From the NCBI GenBank assembly GCA_000620205.1, contig JHVP01000001.1, positions 620,001 through 684,000 of the forward strand: 64,000 nt of DNA, in the 5' to 3' direction. This document shows positions 1 through 8,934 of this stretch, piece by piece. How positions within the stretch are numbered: position 1 is the first letter of the stretch; every line of letters begins with the position of its first letter. This stretch comes from Geodermatophilaceae bacterium URHA0031. Its GTDB lineage: Bacteria; Actinomycetota; Actinomycetes; Mycobacteriales; Geodermatophilaceae. A program made the position numbers and the translations under genes. The notes under the pieces were generated by a model. That model did no database searches. It worked only from the letters and a program-made list of their open reading frames with translations, and was not told where the DNA came from.

Positions 1-152
1 TGCAGGTCGACGCCGTCCAGCGCGGTCAGGGTGCCGGTCCCGCCGTTGGCCAGGCGGGACAGCCACGACGTCCCGCTCTCGTACCGCTTGGTCAGCGCGC
101 TGACCCGGAGCACCGACGGCTCGGAGGTCTCGGGCGTCGTCGTCCCGTTCAT
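1..152 (-). CDS. Peptide ABC transporter ATP-binding protein (5' fragment)
   Basis: Only the first 50 codons are in the window; the gene runs off the left edge. The visible N-terminus contains a VSALTKRYESG stretch followed by LTALDGVDL, which is typical of the start of a DppF/OppF-type ATPase just before its Walker A motif. Its ATG overlaps the stop codon of the preceding DppD-like gene by 4 bp (ATGA), so it is the last visible gene of the importer operon. It probably forms the second ATPase of the transporter and energises uptake at the cytoplasmic face. The ATPase motifs lie outside the window, so the call rests on the N-terminus and the operon context. Confidence 0.8.
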   Translation of the reverse strand, partial: MNGTTTPETSEPSVLRVSALTKRYESGTSWLSRLANGGTGTLTALDGVDL

Positions 153-1225
153 GCCAGCACCTCGTCGTCCAGCCGGTCGCTCTCGAAACAGGCGGCCAGC
201 CGGCCGGGGAGGACCTCGGCCAGCGGGGGCATCGCCTCGGTGCAGTGCGGGCGCACGTAGCCGCAGCGCGGCGCGAACGGGCAGCCCTCGGGCCGGTCGG
301 AGACGTTCGGCGGGAAGCCGGGGATCGGGATCAGCAACCGGTCGGGGCGGTCGAAGTCCGGCGCGGACTCCAGCAGCCCCCGGGTGTAGGGGTGCCGCGG
401 CTGGCGAAAGGTGTCCTTGACCCGGCCGGACTCCACGATGTGCCCGGCGTACATGACCGCCAGCTCGGAGCAGGTCTGGTTCACCACGGCCAGGTCGTGG
501 GTGACGAACACCAGCGAGGTGCCGGTCTCGTCGCACAGCTTCTCCAGCAGCCGGAGCACCTGCAGCTGGACGGTGACGTCGAGGGCGGTGGTCGGCTCGT
601 CGCAGAGCAGCAGCCGCGGCCCGCACGAGACGGCCATCGCGATCATGATCCGCTGCCGCAGCCCGCCGGAGAGCTCGTGCGGGTAGGCCCGTGCCCGGCG
701 CGCCGGGTCGGGGATGCCGGTGCGGGCCATCATCTGCACGGCGAGCTCACCGGCCTCCTTCGCCGACAGCCCCAGGTGCCGGCGCGGCCCCTCGGCGATC
801 TGGTCACCGACCCGCACGACCGGGTTCAGCGCCGTCATGGGCTCCTGGAAGATCATCGCGATCTCCGGGCCCATCAGCGTGCGGCGCTTCTTCGCCGGCA
901 TGGCCAGCAGGTCGACGCCGTTGTACTCGACCCGGCCGCTGAGCACCTCGACCGGCTTGGGCAGCAGCCCGGCGATCGCCCGCAGGGTCAGCGACTTGCC
1001 CGACCCGGACTCGCCGACGATGCCCATCCGCTGGCCCGGCTCGACGTCGAAGGAGACGCCCTCGACGATCGAGACGGTGCGGTCGCGGGAGGGCCGGACG
1101 CCCACGGTCAGGTCCTGCACGCTCAGCAGCGGCACGCCCGGCTGGACCGGCGCGTGCGAGGCCCGTCCGGCGGGCGCCGGGGCGGTGCCCTGGCCCGTGG
1201 CCTGCGTGGTGGTGCCTGCGGACAT
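149..1225 (-). CDS. Peptide ABC transporter ATP-binding protein (DppD/OppD-like)
   Basis: This is a 358-residue ATPase. Walker A is GESGSGKS at residues 71-78, the Q-loop is QEP at about 127-129, the signature is LSGGLRQR at 185-192 and Walker B is LLLCDEP at 205-211. The C-terminal extension carries CPFAPRC and a further Cys, the cysteine-rich tail usual in oligopeptide/dipeptide ATPases. The ATG at 1225 is preferred because it follows GGAGGAAG-type Shine-Dalgarno sequence and lies 2 bp after the upstream permease stop; the upstream in-frame extension overlaps that permease gene. It should hydrolyse ATP to drive peptide or nickel-type substrate import by the neighbouring permeases. Confidence 0.95.
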   Translation of the reverse strand: MSAGTTTQATGQGTAPAPAGRASHAPVQPGVPLLSVQDLTVGVRPSRDRTVSIVEGVSFDVEPGQRMGIVGESGSGKSLTLRAIAGLLPKPVEVLSGRVEYNGVDLLAMPAKKRRTLMGPEIAMIFQEPMTALNPVVRVGDQIAEGPRRHLGLSAKEAGELAVQMMARTGIPDPARRARAYPHELSGGLRQRIMIAMAVSCGPRLLLCDEPTTALDVTVQLQVLRLLEKLCDETGTSLVFVTHDLAVVNQTCSELAVMYAGHIVESGRVKDTFRQPRHPYTRGLLESAPDFDRPDRLLIPIPGFPPNVSDRPEGCPFAPRCGYVRPHCTEAMPPLAEVLPGRLAACFESDRLDDEVLA

Positions 1226-1227
1226 GG

Positions 1228-2109
1228 TCACTTCCTCCGCTCCGGGGACAGGAGGTCGGACAGGCCGTCCCCCAGCAGGGAGAGCCCGAGGCTGGTGACC
1301 ACGACGGCCAGCCCGGGGATGGTGGCCTGCAGCCAGAACGTGGTGATGAACTCCTGGCCGTCCAGGATCATCGAGCCCCACTCGGCGGTCGGCGGCGCGA
1401 TGCCCAGGCCCAGGTAGCCGAGGGTGACGATGGCCAGGATGTCCAGCACGATGTCGCTCATCGCGTAGATCAGCGCCTGCGACATCACGTTCGGGGCGAT
1501 GTGCCGGACCAGGATCCGGCCGTGCGACATCCCGCCGAGGCGCGCGGCGACGACGTAGTCCTGCTTCTTGGCCACCAGCAGCTCGCCGCGCATGATCTTG
1601 GCGTAGGCGACCCAGGAGACCGCAGCGATCGCCAGGTAGATGCTCTTCTCGCCGCTGCCGAACACGAACACCAGCACGATGACCAGCACGTAGAAGGGGA
1701 AGGCGAAGAAGACGTCGACGATGCGCATGACGATCGTGTCGCCCCAGCCGCCGAAGTAGCCGGCCAGGGCGCCGGCCACCGACCCGACCACGAACGGGAT
1801 GAGGACGGCGAGGAAGCCGATCCTCAGGTCCACCCGGGCGCCGTAGACCAGCCGGGTGTACACGTCCCGGCCGTACTTGTCGGTGCCCAGCCAGTGGTCG
1901 GCGCTCGGCGAGAGCAGCGCGTTCTGCAGGTCCTGCTTGATCGGGTCGTAGTGCGTGATCAGCGGCGCGAAGACCGCGGCGAGCACCAGCAGCCCGACGA
2001 TGACCATGCCGGCCACCAGGGTGCCGTTGCGATACCAGGCCTTCAGCGACCGCGACCGGGCCGGCCGGCGCATCGCCCGGGTGGCCGTCGCCACCGCCGC
2101 GGTGGTCAT
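1228..2109 (-). CDS. ABC transporter permease (DppC/OppC-like)
   Basis: This 293-residue membrane protein has an N-terminal transmembrane helix (LVAGMVIVGLLVLAAVFAPL) preceded by a short cytoplasmic tail, and about five more helices. The EAA-type coupling loop is visible as DYVVAARLGGMSHGRILV, which contacts the ATPase. The N-terminal HYDPIKQDLQNALLSPSADH region followed by GTDKYGRDVYTRL is diagnostic of the OppC/DppC family. The start ATG overlaps the stop of the DppB-like gene by 4 bp and its stop lies 2 bp before the DppD-like start, so expression is coupled. It forms the second half of the transmembrane channel. Confidence 0.95.
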   Translation of the reverse strand: MTTAAVATATRAMRRPARSRSLKAWYRNGTLVAGMVIVGLLVLAAVFAPLITHYDPIKQDLQNALLSPSADHWLGTDKYGRDVYTRLVYGARVDLRIGFLAVLIPFVVGSVAGALAGYFGGWGDTIVMRIVDVFFAFPFYVLVIVLVFVFGSGEKSIYLAIAAVSWVAYAKIMRGELLVAKKQDYVVAARLGGMSHGRILVRHIAPNVMSQALIYAMSDIVLDILAIVTLGYLGLGIAPPTAEWGSMILDGQEFITTFWLQATIPGLAVVVTSLGLSLLGDGLSDLLSPERRK

Positions 2110-3065
2110 GCGCGCTCCTTGCTGGAGAGGTCGACCCGCGGGTCGATGAGGGTGTAGACGACGTCGGTGAGGATCCCGACGGCGATCACGAACAGCGCCA
2201 CGAACAGCGCGACGGCCTGGATGGTCGGGAAGTCCCGGGCGAAGATCGCGTTGATCATCAGCGAGCCGAGGCCGGGGATGGCGAACACCTTCTCGATCAC
2301 CAGCGAGCCGCCGACCAGGTAGCCGAGGTTGACGCCGATGATCGAGACCGTCGGGATGGCCGCGTTGCGCAGCACGTGCCCGCGGAACAGCGAGACCCCG
2401 GCGGCGCCCTTGGACCGCGCCGTCCCCACGTAGTCGGCGCCGAGCACGTTGATCGTGGAGGCCCGCAGGCTGCGGATCGTCGTCGGTGACATCGCGATGG
2501 CCAGCGTGAGCGCCGGCAGGAACAGGTAGTACGGGTGCTCGGCGGGGGTCTGGCCGTAGCCGCCGACCGGGAAGGCGCCGAGCTTCACCGACAGCAGCAG
2601 GATGAGCATGATGCCGACCCAGAACTGCGGCATGCCCTGGCCGAGCAGGGTGAAGACCCGGACCAGCCCGTCGCGCACCCGGCCCGGCGCGGTCGCCGCG
2701 AGCGCGGCGAGCGGGACGCTGATCGCCAGCGAGAGCACCAGCGCGTAGGCCAGCAGCGACAGCGTGATCGGCACGGCCTGGGCGACCAGGTCGAACACCG
2801 GCCGCTGGTAGGTGAGGCTGGTGCCCAGGTCGCCGTGGAACAGGCGGCCCACGAAGATGAAGTACTGGGTCCACAGGGGCTTGTCCAGCCCGAGCTGGGT
2901 GTTCAGGGCCGCCACCCGCTCCGGGGTGGCGGTCTGCCCCAGGATGGTCAGCGCCGGGTTGCCCGGCAGCAGGTGGACCATGAAGAACACCACGATCGTG
3001 ACCCCGATGACCACCGGGATCGACTGCAGCAGCCTGATCGGGACGAACCGGAAACGGTCGAGCAC
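2106..3065 (-). CDS. ABC transporter permease (DppB/OppB-like)
   Basis: This 319-residue permease begins with a transmembrane helix (IPVVIGVTIVVFFMVHLLPG) ending in the LLPGNPA motif conserved in DppB/OppB proteins. The coupling loop GADYVGTARSKGAAGVSL is visible near the middle. The length and about six helices match the family. It is the first permease after the substrate-binding protein gene; 73 bp separate the two, and the following three genes overlap or nearly touch. It pairs with the DppC-like protein to make the pore. Substrate specificity cannot be read from the permease. Confidence 0.95.
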   Translation of the reverse strand: MLDRFRFVPIRLLQSIPVVIGVTIVVFFMVHLLPGNPALTILGQTATPERVAALNTQLGLDKPLWTQYFIFVGRLFHGDLGTSLTYQRPVFDLVAQAVPITLSLLAYALVLSLAISVPLAALAATAPGRVRDGLVRVFTLLGQGMPQFWVGIMLILLLSVKLGAFPVGGYGQTPAEHPYYLFLPALTLAIAMSPTTIRSLRASTINVLGADYVGTARSKGAAGVSLFRGHVLRNAAIPTVSIIGVNLGYLVGGSLVIEKVFAIPGLGSLMINAIFARDFPTIQAVALFVALFVIAVGILTDVVYTLIDPRVDLSSKERA

Positions 3066-3138
3066 GCGCCCACCTCCTCACTCGGATGGAGCCCGGGTGG
3101 TGGCGCCGCCGGGCGACGGCGCCACCACCCGGGAGTTG

Positions 3139-4701
3139 TCACTCGGACTTGGAGACGTCCTCCAGGTGGTAGTTGCCGAGCGGCGTGACCTCGAAGCCGG
3201 ACACCTTGTCGCTCATCGCGTAGGCGTACGGCGAGTAGTAGAGGTAGGCCGCGAAGGCGTCGTCGGCGACCTTCTCCTGCAGCTGCTTGTAGAGATCGGC
3301 CCGCTTGGCGTCGTCGGTCTCCGCCTGCGCCTGCTTGTTGATCGCGATGACCTCGGGGTTGTTGTAGCTGGTGTACGCCGAGTGCGAGCCGCCCTCGGGG
3401 TCCACCGCGAACGACGTCCACTCATCGGGGTCCGGGATGTCCATCGTCCAGCCGAGGATGATCATGTCGAAGTCCTGGGCGTTGCGAGCGGCGCGCACCG
3501 CGGTCGCGTCCAACGAGTTGATCTTGACGTCGATCCCGAGCTCCTTGAGCTGGGACTGGATGATCTGCGCGACCGACACCTGGTTCGGGTCGCCGGCGTT
3601 GATCAGGATGGAGGTCGAGAACCCGTTGGGCTGGGAGGACTGGGCGAGCTCCTGCTTGGCCTTGTCCAGGTCCAGCTGGGGGGCGTCGGGGTTCTTCGCG
3701 TAGTACGGCGTCCCCGGCGAGAGCAGCGAGTCCGCGGCCTGGCCGTTGCCGAACAGCACCGACTTGACCATCGCCTCGCGGTCCAGCGCGTAGGCGATCG
3801 CCCGGCGCACGTGCACGTCCTCGAACGGTGTCCGCAGCTGGTTGAACGCGAGGTAGTCCAGCCGCGTCGAGGGGAACGCCGTGGCGGTGATGCCGGGGGT
3901 GTCCTTCAGCGTCCCGAAGCCGGACCAGTCCGGGAACTCGTCGATGTCGATCTGCCCGCCCTGCAGCTGCAGCTTGCGGGTGTTGGCGTCGGGCACGACG
4001 GTCCAGGTGACGCTGTCCAGGTGCGGCCCGTCGCCCCAGTAGTCGGGGTTCTTGGTCACCTTGACGTACTGGCCCTGCTTCCACTCACCCCAGACGAACG
4101 GGCCGGTGCCGACCGGCGCCTCGTAGAACTGCTCGGACGTCAGGCCGCCGTAGTTCTCCGGGATGATGCCGTTGCTGAACAGCGACAGGTCGGCCAGCAG
4201 CGGGGCCCAGGCGTACTTGAGCTTGATGGTGACCGTGCTGTCGTCGGTGGCCTCCACCGAGTCGATCGCGGCGTTGATGAAGCCCCAGCCGTCGGCGCCG
4301 GTCTTGGTGTCCTCGTCGATGGAGAACTTGACGTCCGCGGCGGTCATCGGGTTGCCGTTGGTGAACTTCACGTCGTCGCGGAGCTTGATCGTGTACGTGA
4401 GCTTGTCGTCGGAGATCGTGTAGTCCGTGGCCAGCCACGGCTCCACCTTCGTGCCGTCCTGGCTGACCATGAACAGCGGCTCCATGATCTGTTCCATCAC
4501 GTAGATCGAGCTGTTGTCGAACGTGGTGGTCTTGTCCATGGAGAGGATGTCGGCCTGGCGGGCGATGGTGAGGTCGCCGCCCTCGGTCGGGGTGCCGCCG
4601 GCGGCGCCGGAGTCGCTGGAACTCCCCCCGCCGCACGCGGTGAGCGCGAGCGCGGCGACGGCCGCGACCCCGACCGACCTGATCCGTGTTGCACGTGTCA
4701 T
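3139..4701 (-). CDS. ABC transporter substrate-binding lipoprotein (SBP_bac_5 family)
   Basis: This 520-residue extracytoplasmic binding protein feeds the importer encoded downstream. It has a lipoprotein signal (basic MTRATRIRS, hydrophobic VGVAAVAALA, lipobox LTAC with the acylated Cys near residue 22) followed by a Gly/Ser linker. The mature part has family 5 hallmarks, including WLATDYTISDDKLTYTIKLR near residue 95 and RRAIAYALDREAM in the middle. The ATG at 4701 is chosen because GAGG lies 6 nt upstream; an ATG 12 nt further upstream is possible. The ligand is probably a peptide or N-acyl amino acid, inferred from the divergent hydrolase genes. Confidence 0.93.
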   Translation of the reverse strand: MTRATRIRSVGVAAVAALALTACGGGSSSDSGAAGGTPTEGGDLTIARQADILSMDKTTTFDNSSIYVMEQIMEPLFMVSQDGTKVEPWLATDYTISDDKLTYTIKLRDDVKFTNGNPMTAADVKFSIDEDTKTGADGWGFINAAIDSVEATDDSTVTIKLKYAWAPLLADLSLFSNGIIPENYGGLTSEQFYEAPVGTGPFVWGEWKQGQYVKVTKNPDYWGDGPHLDSVTWTVVPDANTRKLQLQGGQIDIDEFPDWSGFGTLKDTPGITATAFPSTRLDYLAFNQLRTPFEDVHVRRAIAYALDREAMVKSVLFGNGQAADSLLSPGTPYYAKNPDAPQLDLDKAKQELAQSSQPNGFSTSILINAGDPNQVSVAQIIQSQLKELGIDVKINSLDATAVRAARNAQDFDMIILGWTMDIPDPDEWTSFAVDPEGGSHSAYTSYNNPEVIAINKQAQAETDDAKRADLYKQLQEKVADDAFAAYLYYSPYAYAMSDKVSGFEVTPLGNYHLEDVSKSE

Positions 4702-4890
4702 CGACTGCCTCATCGTTCTGCCCGCCGCAGCGGGAGGGTGAGTGATCTGGCCGGCCCGTCCGGGCTGGACCGCGGGCCCGGAGGCCTTCGTCCGTCCGGG
4801 TGGGGCGACCGTAGCGTTCATTACACTGACAGGCCATGATTTCGCCGCTGTTACGTTTGAAACGAGACATCTCCGTGTGACGATCACGCC
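4702..4890. promoter_or_regulatory. Divergent control region: importer / deacylase
   Basis: This 189-bp region separates the importer operon (leftward) from the deacylase-amidohydrolase pair (rightward) and must hold both promoters. A perfect odd palindrome, CGTTTGAAACG, is at 4854-4864, 27 bp before the deacylase start, and the segment 4815-4864 is unusually AT-rich for the window. It is a plausible operator. No regulator gene is adjacent, so its binding protein is unknown. Confidence 0.5.
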
Positions 4891-5814
4891 ATGGAGCACA
4901 GGACACTGACCCTGGAGACGCTGCCCGGAGCCCCGGTCGAGGTGCCGTACGCCACCGTCACCGGCCGGGCCGGCGCGGGCCCCCGGCTGACGGCGATCGC
5001 CGGCGTGCACGGCGGTGAGTACACCGGCATGGCCGCACTGCTGCGCCTGGTGCAGCAGCTGGACGCCGACCGGCTGCGCGGCAGCCTCACCGTGGTGCCG
5101 GTGCTCAACCAGCCGGCGTTCTGGAGCCGGTCGGCGTTCGTGGTGCCCGCCGACGGCAAGAACCTCAACCGCTGCTTCCCCGGCGACCCGGCCGGCTCCT
5201 ACACCGACGTGCTGGCCCACGAGCTGTTCGAGGCCTTCATCCGACCCGCCGACGTGCTGCTGGACCTGCACGCCGGCGACCTGCCGGAGGCGCTCGAGCC
5301 GTTCTGCCTCTACGAGGAGTCGCCGGTCGAGGACCGCGCGCGGGAGCTGGCGCTGGCCTACGGCACCGGCCACGTGGTCCGGCAGAGCCGGGCGGCGCGC
5401 ACCGTCGGCGGCAGCACCAGCGCGGCGGCCGCCGACATCGGGGTCCCCGCGATCACCGCCGAGATCGGCGCGAACGGGATCTGCGACGAGGCGTCGGTGG
5501 CCGGGCACCTGCAGGGCGTGCACAACGTGCTCGCGACCCTCGGCATGCTGCCCGCGGACGTCGCGGTACCGGTCGCTCCCCCGGTCGAGCACGACGGCTG
5601 GGCCTGGCTGCGCACCCCCGTCCGCGGCTTCTGGCAGGCCTCGGTGGCCGTCGGCGCCGCGGTGCGCACCGGCGACGTGCTGGGGGTGGTGCTCGATCCG
5701 TGGGGCGCCGAGCTGCACCGGGTGGAGGCGCCGACCGACGGCTGCCCGCTTTTCCTCACCACCAGCCCGGCCGTCGTCGAGGACGGCCTGCTGCTCGGCC
5801 TGGCGCGGAGCTGA
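4891..5814 (+). CDS. Succinylglutamate desuccinylase/aspartoacylase family protein
   Basis: This 307-residue zinc carboxypeptidase-like deacylase should remove an acyl group from an N-acylated amino acid or small amide. Zinc ligands are visible as H40 and E43 in GVHGGEYTG and H127 in LLDLHAGD. NLNRCFPGD at 91-99 supplies the substrate-carboxylate-binding Asn-Arg. E191 in TAEIGANG is the likely catalytic base. The C-terminal part (residues 220-307) forms the usual beta domain. It has a weak ribosome-binding site and may be read from a near-leaderless transcript. It is followed 2 bp later by an amidohydrolase and is divergent from a peptide importer. The natural substrate is unknown. Confidence 0.88.
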   Translation: MEHRTLTLETLPGAPVEVPYATVTGRAGAGPRLTAIAGVHGGEYTGMAALLRLVQQLDADRLRGSLTVVPVLNQPAFWSRSAFVVPADGKNLNRCFPGDPAGSYTDVLAHELFEAFIRPADVLLDLHAGDLPEALEPFCLYEESPVEDRARELALAYGTGHVVRQSRAARTVGGSTSAAAADIGVPAITAEIGANGICDEASVAGHLQGVHNVLATLGMLPADVAVPVAPPVEHDGWAWLRTPVRGFWQASVAVGAAVRTGDVLGVVLDPWGAELHRVEAPTDGCPLFLTTSPAVVEDGLLLGLARS

Positions 5815-5816
5815 CC

Positions 5817-7034
5817 GTGCGGATCCGGTCGGTCGCCCTGGTCGACGTCGCCCGCCGCGCCACCGTCCCGGACCAGGTGGTCGAGTGGGACGGCGACCGG
5901 ATCACCGCCGTCGGGCCGGACGACGGGAGCCCGCCCGCGGCCGGCGACGTCGACGGCCGCGGGCTGTTCGCCCTCCCCGGGCTCATCGACTGCCACGTGC
6001 ACGTGACGTCGCTGTCGGCCGACGAGTGGGCCGACTCCGGGCACCGGGCGAGCTACGTGGCGGCGCACGCGGTGCGCGCCCTCGGCGAGACCGTGCGCCG
6101 GGGCTTCACCACGGTGCGCGACGCCGGTGGCGCGGACGGCGGGCTGACCCAGGCGCTCGACGAGGGCGTGGTCGTCGGCCCGCGGCTGTCCACCTGCGGC
6201 AAGGCGCTCTCCCAGACCGGCGGGCACGCCGACCTGCGCCCGCGCGGCCGGGAGTCGTGGGACCCGCACCCCGACGTGCCCGGCATCGGCCGGATCGTCG
6301 ACGGCCCCGACGCCGTCCGGCTGGCGGTGCGGGAGCAGGTCCGGCGCGGGGCCACGTTCATCAAGCTGATGCTGTCCGGCGGGATCACCAGCCCCACCGA
6401 CCGGCTGGACGGCGTCCAGTTCTCCGACGCGGAGGTCACCGCCGCGGTCGAGGAGGCCGACCGGCTCGGCGTCTACTGCGCCGGGCACGCCTACGCGGGC
6501 ACCGCGGTCTCCCGGGCGGTCTCCCTCGGCGTGCGCACCATCGAGCACGGCAACCTGATCGGGCCGGCCGACGCGGCGGCGATGGCCGCGGCCGGCGCGT
6601 TCCTGGTGCCGACCCTGAGCGCCTACGCGGTGCTCGCCGAGCGGGGCGCGGAGTTCGGCCTGCCCGCCGACCGGCTGGGCAAGCTGGCCGAGGTCGTCGA
6701 CCGCGGGGCCGACGCCGTGCGGGCGGCCGCAGCGGCGGGGGTCCGGATCGCCCTGGGCACCGACCTGCTCGGCCCGATGGCCGACCAGCAGAACCGGGAG
6801 TTCGCGCTGCGCGCGGCGGTGCAGTCCAGCTGGGAGGTGCTGGAGAGCGCGACGCTCACCGGCGCCGAGCTGCTCGGCCGGGCCGGCCGGCTCGGCGTGC
6901 TCGCGCCCGGGGCGGCGGCCGACCTGCTGCTGTGCCGCGCGGACCCCGGCACCGACGTGCGGGTGCTCGCCGACCCGGAACGGGCGCTGGCGCTGGTGGT
7001 CTCCCGGGGGCGGGTCGTGCGGGACGACCGCTGA
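5817..7034 (+). CDS. Metal-dependent amidohydrolase (prolidase/imidazolonepropionase-like)
   Basis: This 405-residue amidohydrolase-superfamily enzyme has a complete binuclear metal set: HVH at H60/H62, a carbamylatable lysine K183 in FIKLMLSGG, H224 in CAGHAY, H244 in TIEHGN and catalytic D316 in ALGTDLL. The N-terminal and C-terminal beta-sandwich segments around the barrel are intact. The K183 pattern and TSPTDRLDGVQFS segment resemble bacterial enzymes hydrolysing Xaa-Pro or N-acyl dipeptides. The GTG start is 2 bp after the deacylase stop, so the two genes are co-transcribed. Together with the divergent importer it suggests uptake and stepwise hydrolysis of modified peptides (inference). 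Confidence 0.9.
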   Translation: MRIRSVALVDVARRATVPDQVVEWDGDRITAVGPDDGSPPAAGDVDGRGLFALPGLIDCHVHVTSLSADEWADSGHRASYVAAHAVRALGETVRRGFTTVRDAGGADGGLTQALDEGVVVGPRLSTCGKALSQTGGHADLRPRGRESWDPHPDVPGIGRIVDGPDAVRLAVREQVRRGATFIKLMLSGGITSPTDRLDGVQFSDAEVTAAVEEADRLGVYCAGHAYAGTAVSRAVSLGVRTIEHGNLIGPADAAAMAAAGAFLVPTLSAYAVLAERGAEFGLPADRLGKLAEVVDRGADAVRAAAAAGVRIALGTDLLGPMADQQNREFALRAAVQSSWEVLESATLTGAELLGRAGRLGVLAPGAAADLLLCRADPGTDVRVLADPERALALVVSRGRVVRDDR

Positions 7035-7269
7035 CCCCGGGCGGGGGAGGCGGCCGGCGTCCGGATGCCGCACCCGGGGTCAGGGGGTGGGGCTTGCACG
7101 AGCGTGGCACTCCCCCCTGACAGTTCCCTGGGGCCGACCGCCGTGGTGTTCACCCTCGGCGGACGCCCCGGGGACTACCGCTGTCCACCTGCAGCGGGTT
7201 GGATGGGAGGTGCCACCGGGGGCCCGCCCGCCCGGGCGGCGCCCTCGTCGGCACCGATCCGGAGGTGCT

Positions 7270-8934
7270 GTGCCTGCTCGACCCGTCCTGCTCACCGTCG
7301 ACGACGACCGCGCGGTCAGCCGCGCCGTCGCCCGTGACCTCCGCCGCCGCTACGGCGACCGCTACCGGGTGGTGCGGGCCGAGAGCGGCGAGGACGCTCT
7401 CGCCGCCCTCCGCGAGCTGACCGCCCGCGGCGAGACCACCGCCCTGCTGCTCGCCGACCACCGGATGCCAGGGATGACCGGGGTGGAGTTCCTCGAGCAG
7501 GCCATGGACCTGGCGCCCGCCGCCAAGCGGGTGCTGCTCACCGCCTACGCCGACACCGACGCCGCGATCCGGGCGATCAACGACGTCGACCTCGACCACT
7601 ACCTGCTCAAGCCGTGGGACCCGCCGGAGGAGCTGCTCTACCCGGTGCTCGACGAGCTGCTGGTGGACTGGGCGCGGACCGCCCCCGCGCCGTTCGACGG
7701 GCTCACCCTGCTCGGCCACCAGTGGTCGCCGGACACCCAGGAGCTCAAGGAGTTCCTGGCCCGCAATCAGGTCCCCTACCGGCACCTGCAGGGCGAGGAC
7801 GCCGCCGCCATCCGCAAGGCCGCCGAGCTGGAGGACGACGCCACGCTGCCGGCCACCGTGTTCCCCGACGGCACCGTGCTCAGCCGGCCGTCGCTGCAGG
7901 CCGTCGCCCGGAAGTGCGGGCTGGCGACCACCGCGGGCAGTCCCTTCTACGACGTCGTGGTCGTCGGCGCGGGTCCGGCCGGGCTGGGGTCGGCGGTCTA
8001 CGCGGCCAGCGAGGGGCTGCGCACCCTGCTGGTCGAGCGCACCGCCACCGGCGGGCAGGCCGGGCAGAGCAGCCGGATCGAGAACTACCTGGGCTTCCCC
8101 AACGGCGTCTCCGGCGCCGAGCTCGCCCAGCGCGCCCGGGACCAGGCGGTGCGCTTCGGCGTGGAGGTGCTCACCGCCAGCGAGGTCACCGCCATCACGC
8201 CCAACGGCGACGGCCGCGCGCTGAGCTTCGCCGACGGCAGCCAGGTCACCGCGCACGCCGTCGTCCTGGCCACCGGCGTCACCTGGACCCGGCTGCCCGC
8301 CGAGGGCGCGGACACCTTCGCCGGCCGCGGCGTCTACTACGGTGCCGCCGCCCACGAGGCCGCCGGCTGCTCCGGGGAGGTGGTCTACGTCGTCGGCGCG
8401 GCCAACTCCGCCGGGCAGGCGGCGCTGCACTTCGCCAAGTTCGCCAGCCGGGTCGTCATGCTCTGCCGGGGCACCGACATCCGGTCCAGCATGAGCGAGT
8501 ACCTGGTCGGCCGGATCGAGGCGAACCCGGCGATCGACGTGCTCACCTGCACCCAGGTCGTCGCCGTCGAGGGCACCGACCACGTCGAGCGGCTGGTGCT
8601 CGCCTCCGCTGTGACCGGCCAGACGCAGACCGTGCCGGCGTCCCGGCTGTTCGTCTTCATCGGCGCCCAGCCGCCGACGGCCTGGCTCGGCGACGCCTTC
8701 GCCCGCGACGAGCGCGGCTTCCTGCAGACCGGCCCCGCCCTGCTGGACGAGGAGGGGCGGCCACCCGCGGACTGGCCGCTGTCCCGGGCGCCCTACCACC
8801 TGGAGTGCTCGGTGCCCGGTGTCTTCGTCGCCGGTGACGTGCGGGCCGAGTCGGTCAAGCGCGTCGCGTCCGCCGTCGGCGAGGGGGCCATGGCCGTGAC
8901 GCTCGTGCACCGCTACCTGGAGGCCATCGGATGA
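7270..8934 (+). CDS. Fused response regulator / thioredoxin-reductase-like flavoprotein
   Basis: This 554-residue protein has three parts. Residues 5-125 are a receiver domain with acidic pocket D11-D13, phospho-acceptor D63 (LLLADHRMPGM), T91 and K114 (LLKPWD). Residues about 144-215 are a glutaredoxin/thioredoxin-like fold without a CxxC (GHQWSPD at the expected site). Residues 225-554 are an FAD/NAD(P)H pyridine nucleotide-disulfide reductase-like module with GAGPAG at 233-238, the second nucleotide site VVGAANSAG and the C-terminal FAD site GVFVAGDVR. The thioredoxin reductase CATC is replaced by GAAA around 358-361, so no redox-active disulfide is present. The GTG start has GGAGGT just upstream. 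Its stop overlaps the kinase start by 4 bp. Confidence 0.93.
   Translation: MPARPVLLTVDDDRAVSRAVARDLRRRYGDRYRVVRAESGEDALAALRELTARGETTALLLADHRMPGMTGVEFLEQAMDLAPAAKRVLLTAYADTDAAIRAINDVDLDHYLLKPWDPPEELLYPVLDELLVDWARTAPAPFDGLTLLGHQWSPDTQELKEFLARNQVPYRHLQGEDAAAIRKAAELEDDATLPATVFPDGTVLSRPSLQAVARKCGLATTAGSPFYDVVVVGAGPAGLGSAVYAASEGLRTLLVERTATGGQAGQSSRIENYLGFPNGVSGAELAQRARDQAVRFGVEVLTASEVTAITPNGDGRALSFADGSQVTAHAVVLATGVTWTRLPAEGADTFAGRGVYYGAAAHEAAGCSGEVVYVVGAANSAGQAALHFAKFASRVVMLCRGTDIRSSMSEYLVGRIEANPAIDVLTCTQVVAVEGTDHVERLVLASAVTGQTQTVPASRLFVFIGAQPPTAWLGDAFARDERGFLQTGPALLDEEGRPPADWPLSRAPYHLECSVPGVFVAGDVRAESVKRVASAVGEGAMAVTLVHRYLEAIG

Noticed and set aside
7150..8910. A long minus-strand open frame opposite the receiver-flavoprotein fusion.
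   Set aside because: It has no domain motif, and the plus-strand frame has receiver and FAD motifs throughout.
7270..8934. Classical thioredoxin reductase.
   Set aside because: The CATC active-site motif is absent and the protein carries a receiver domain, so the name would mislead.
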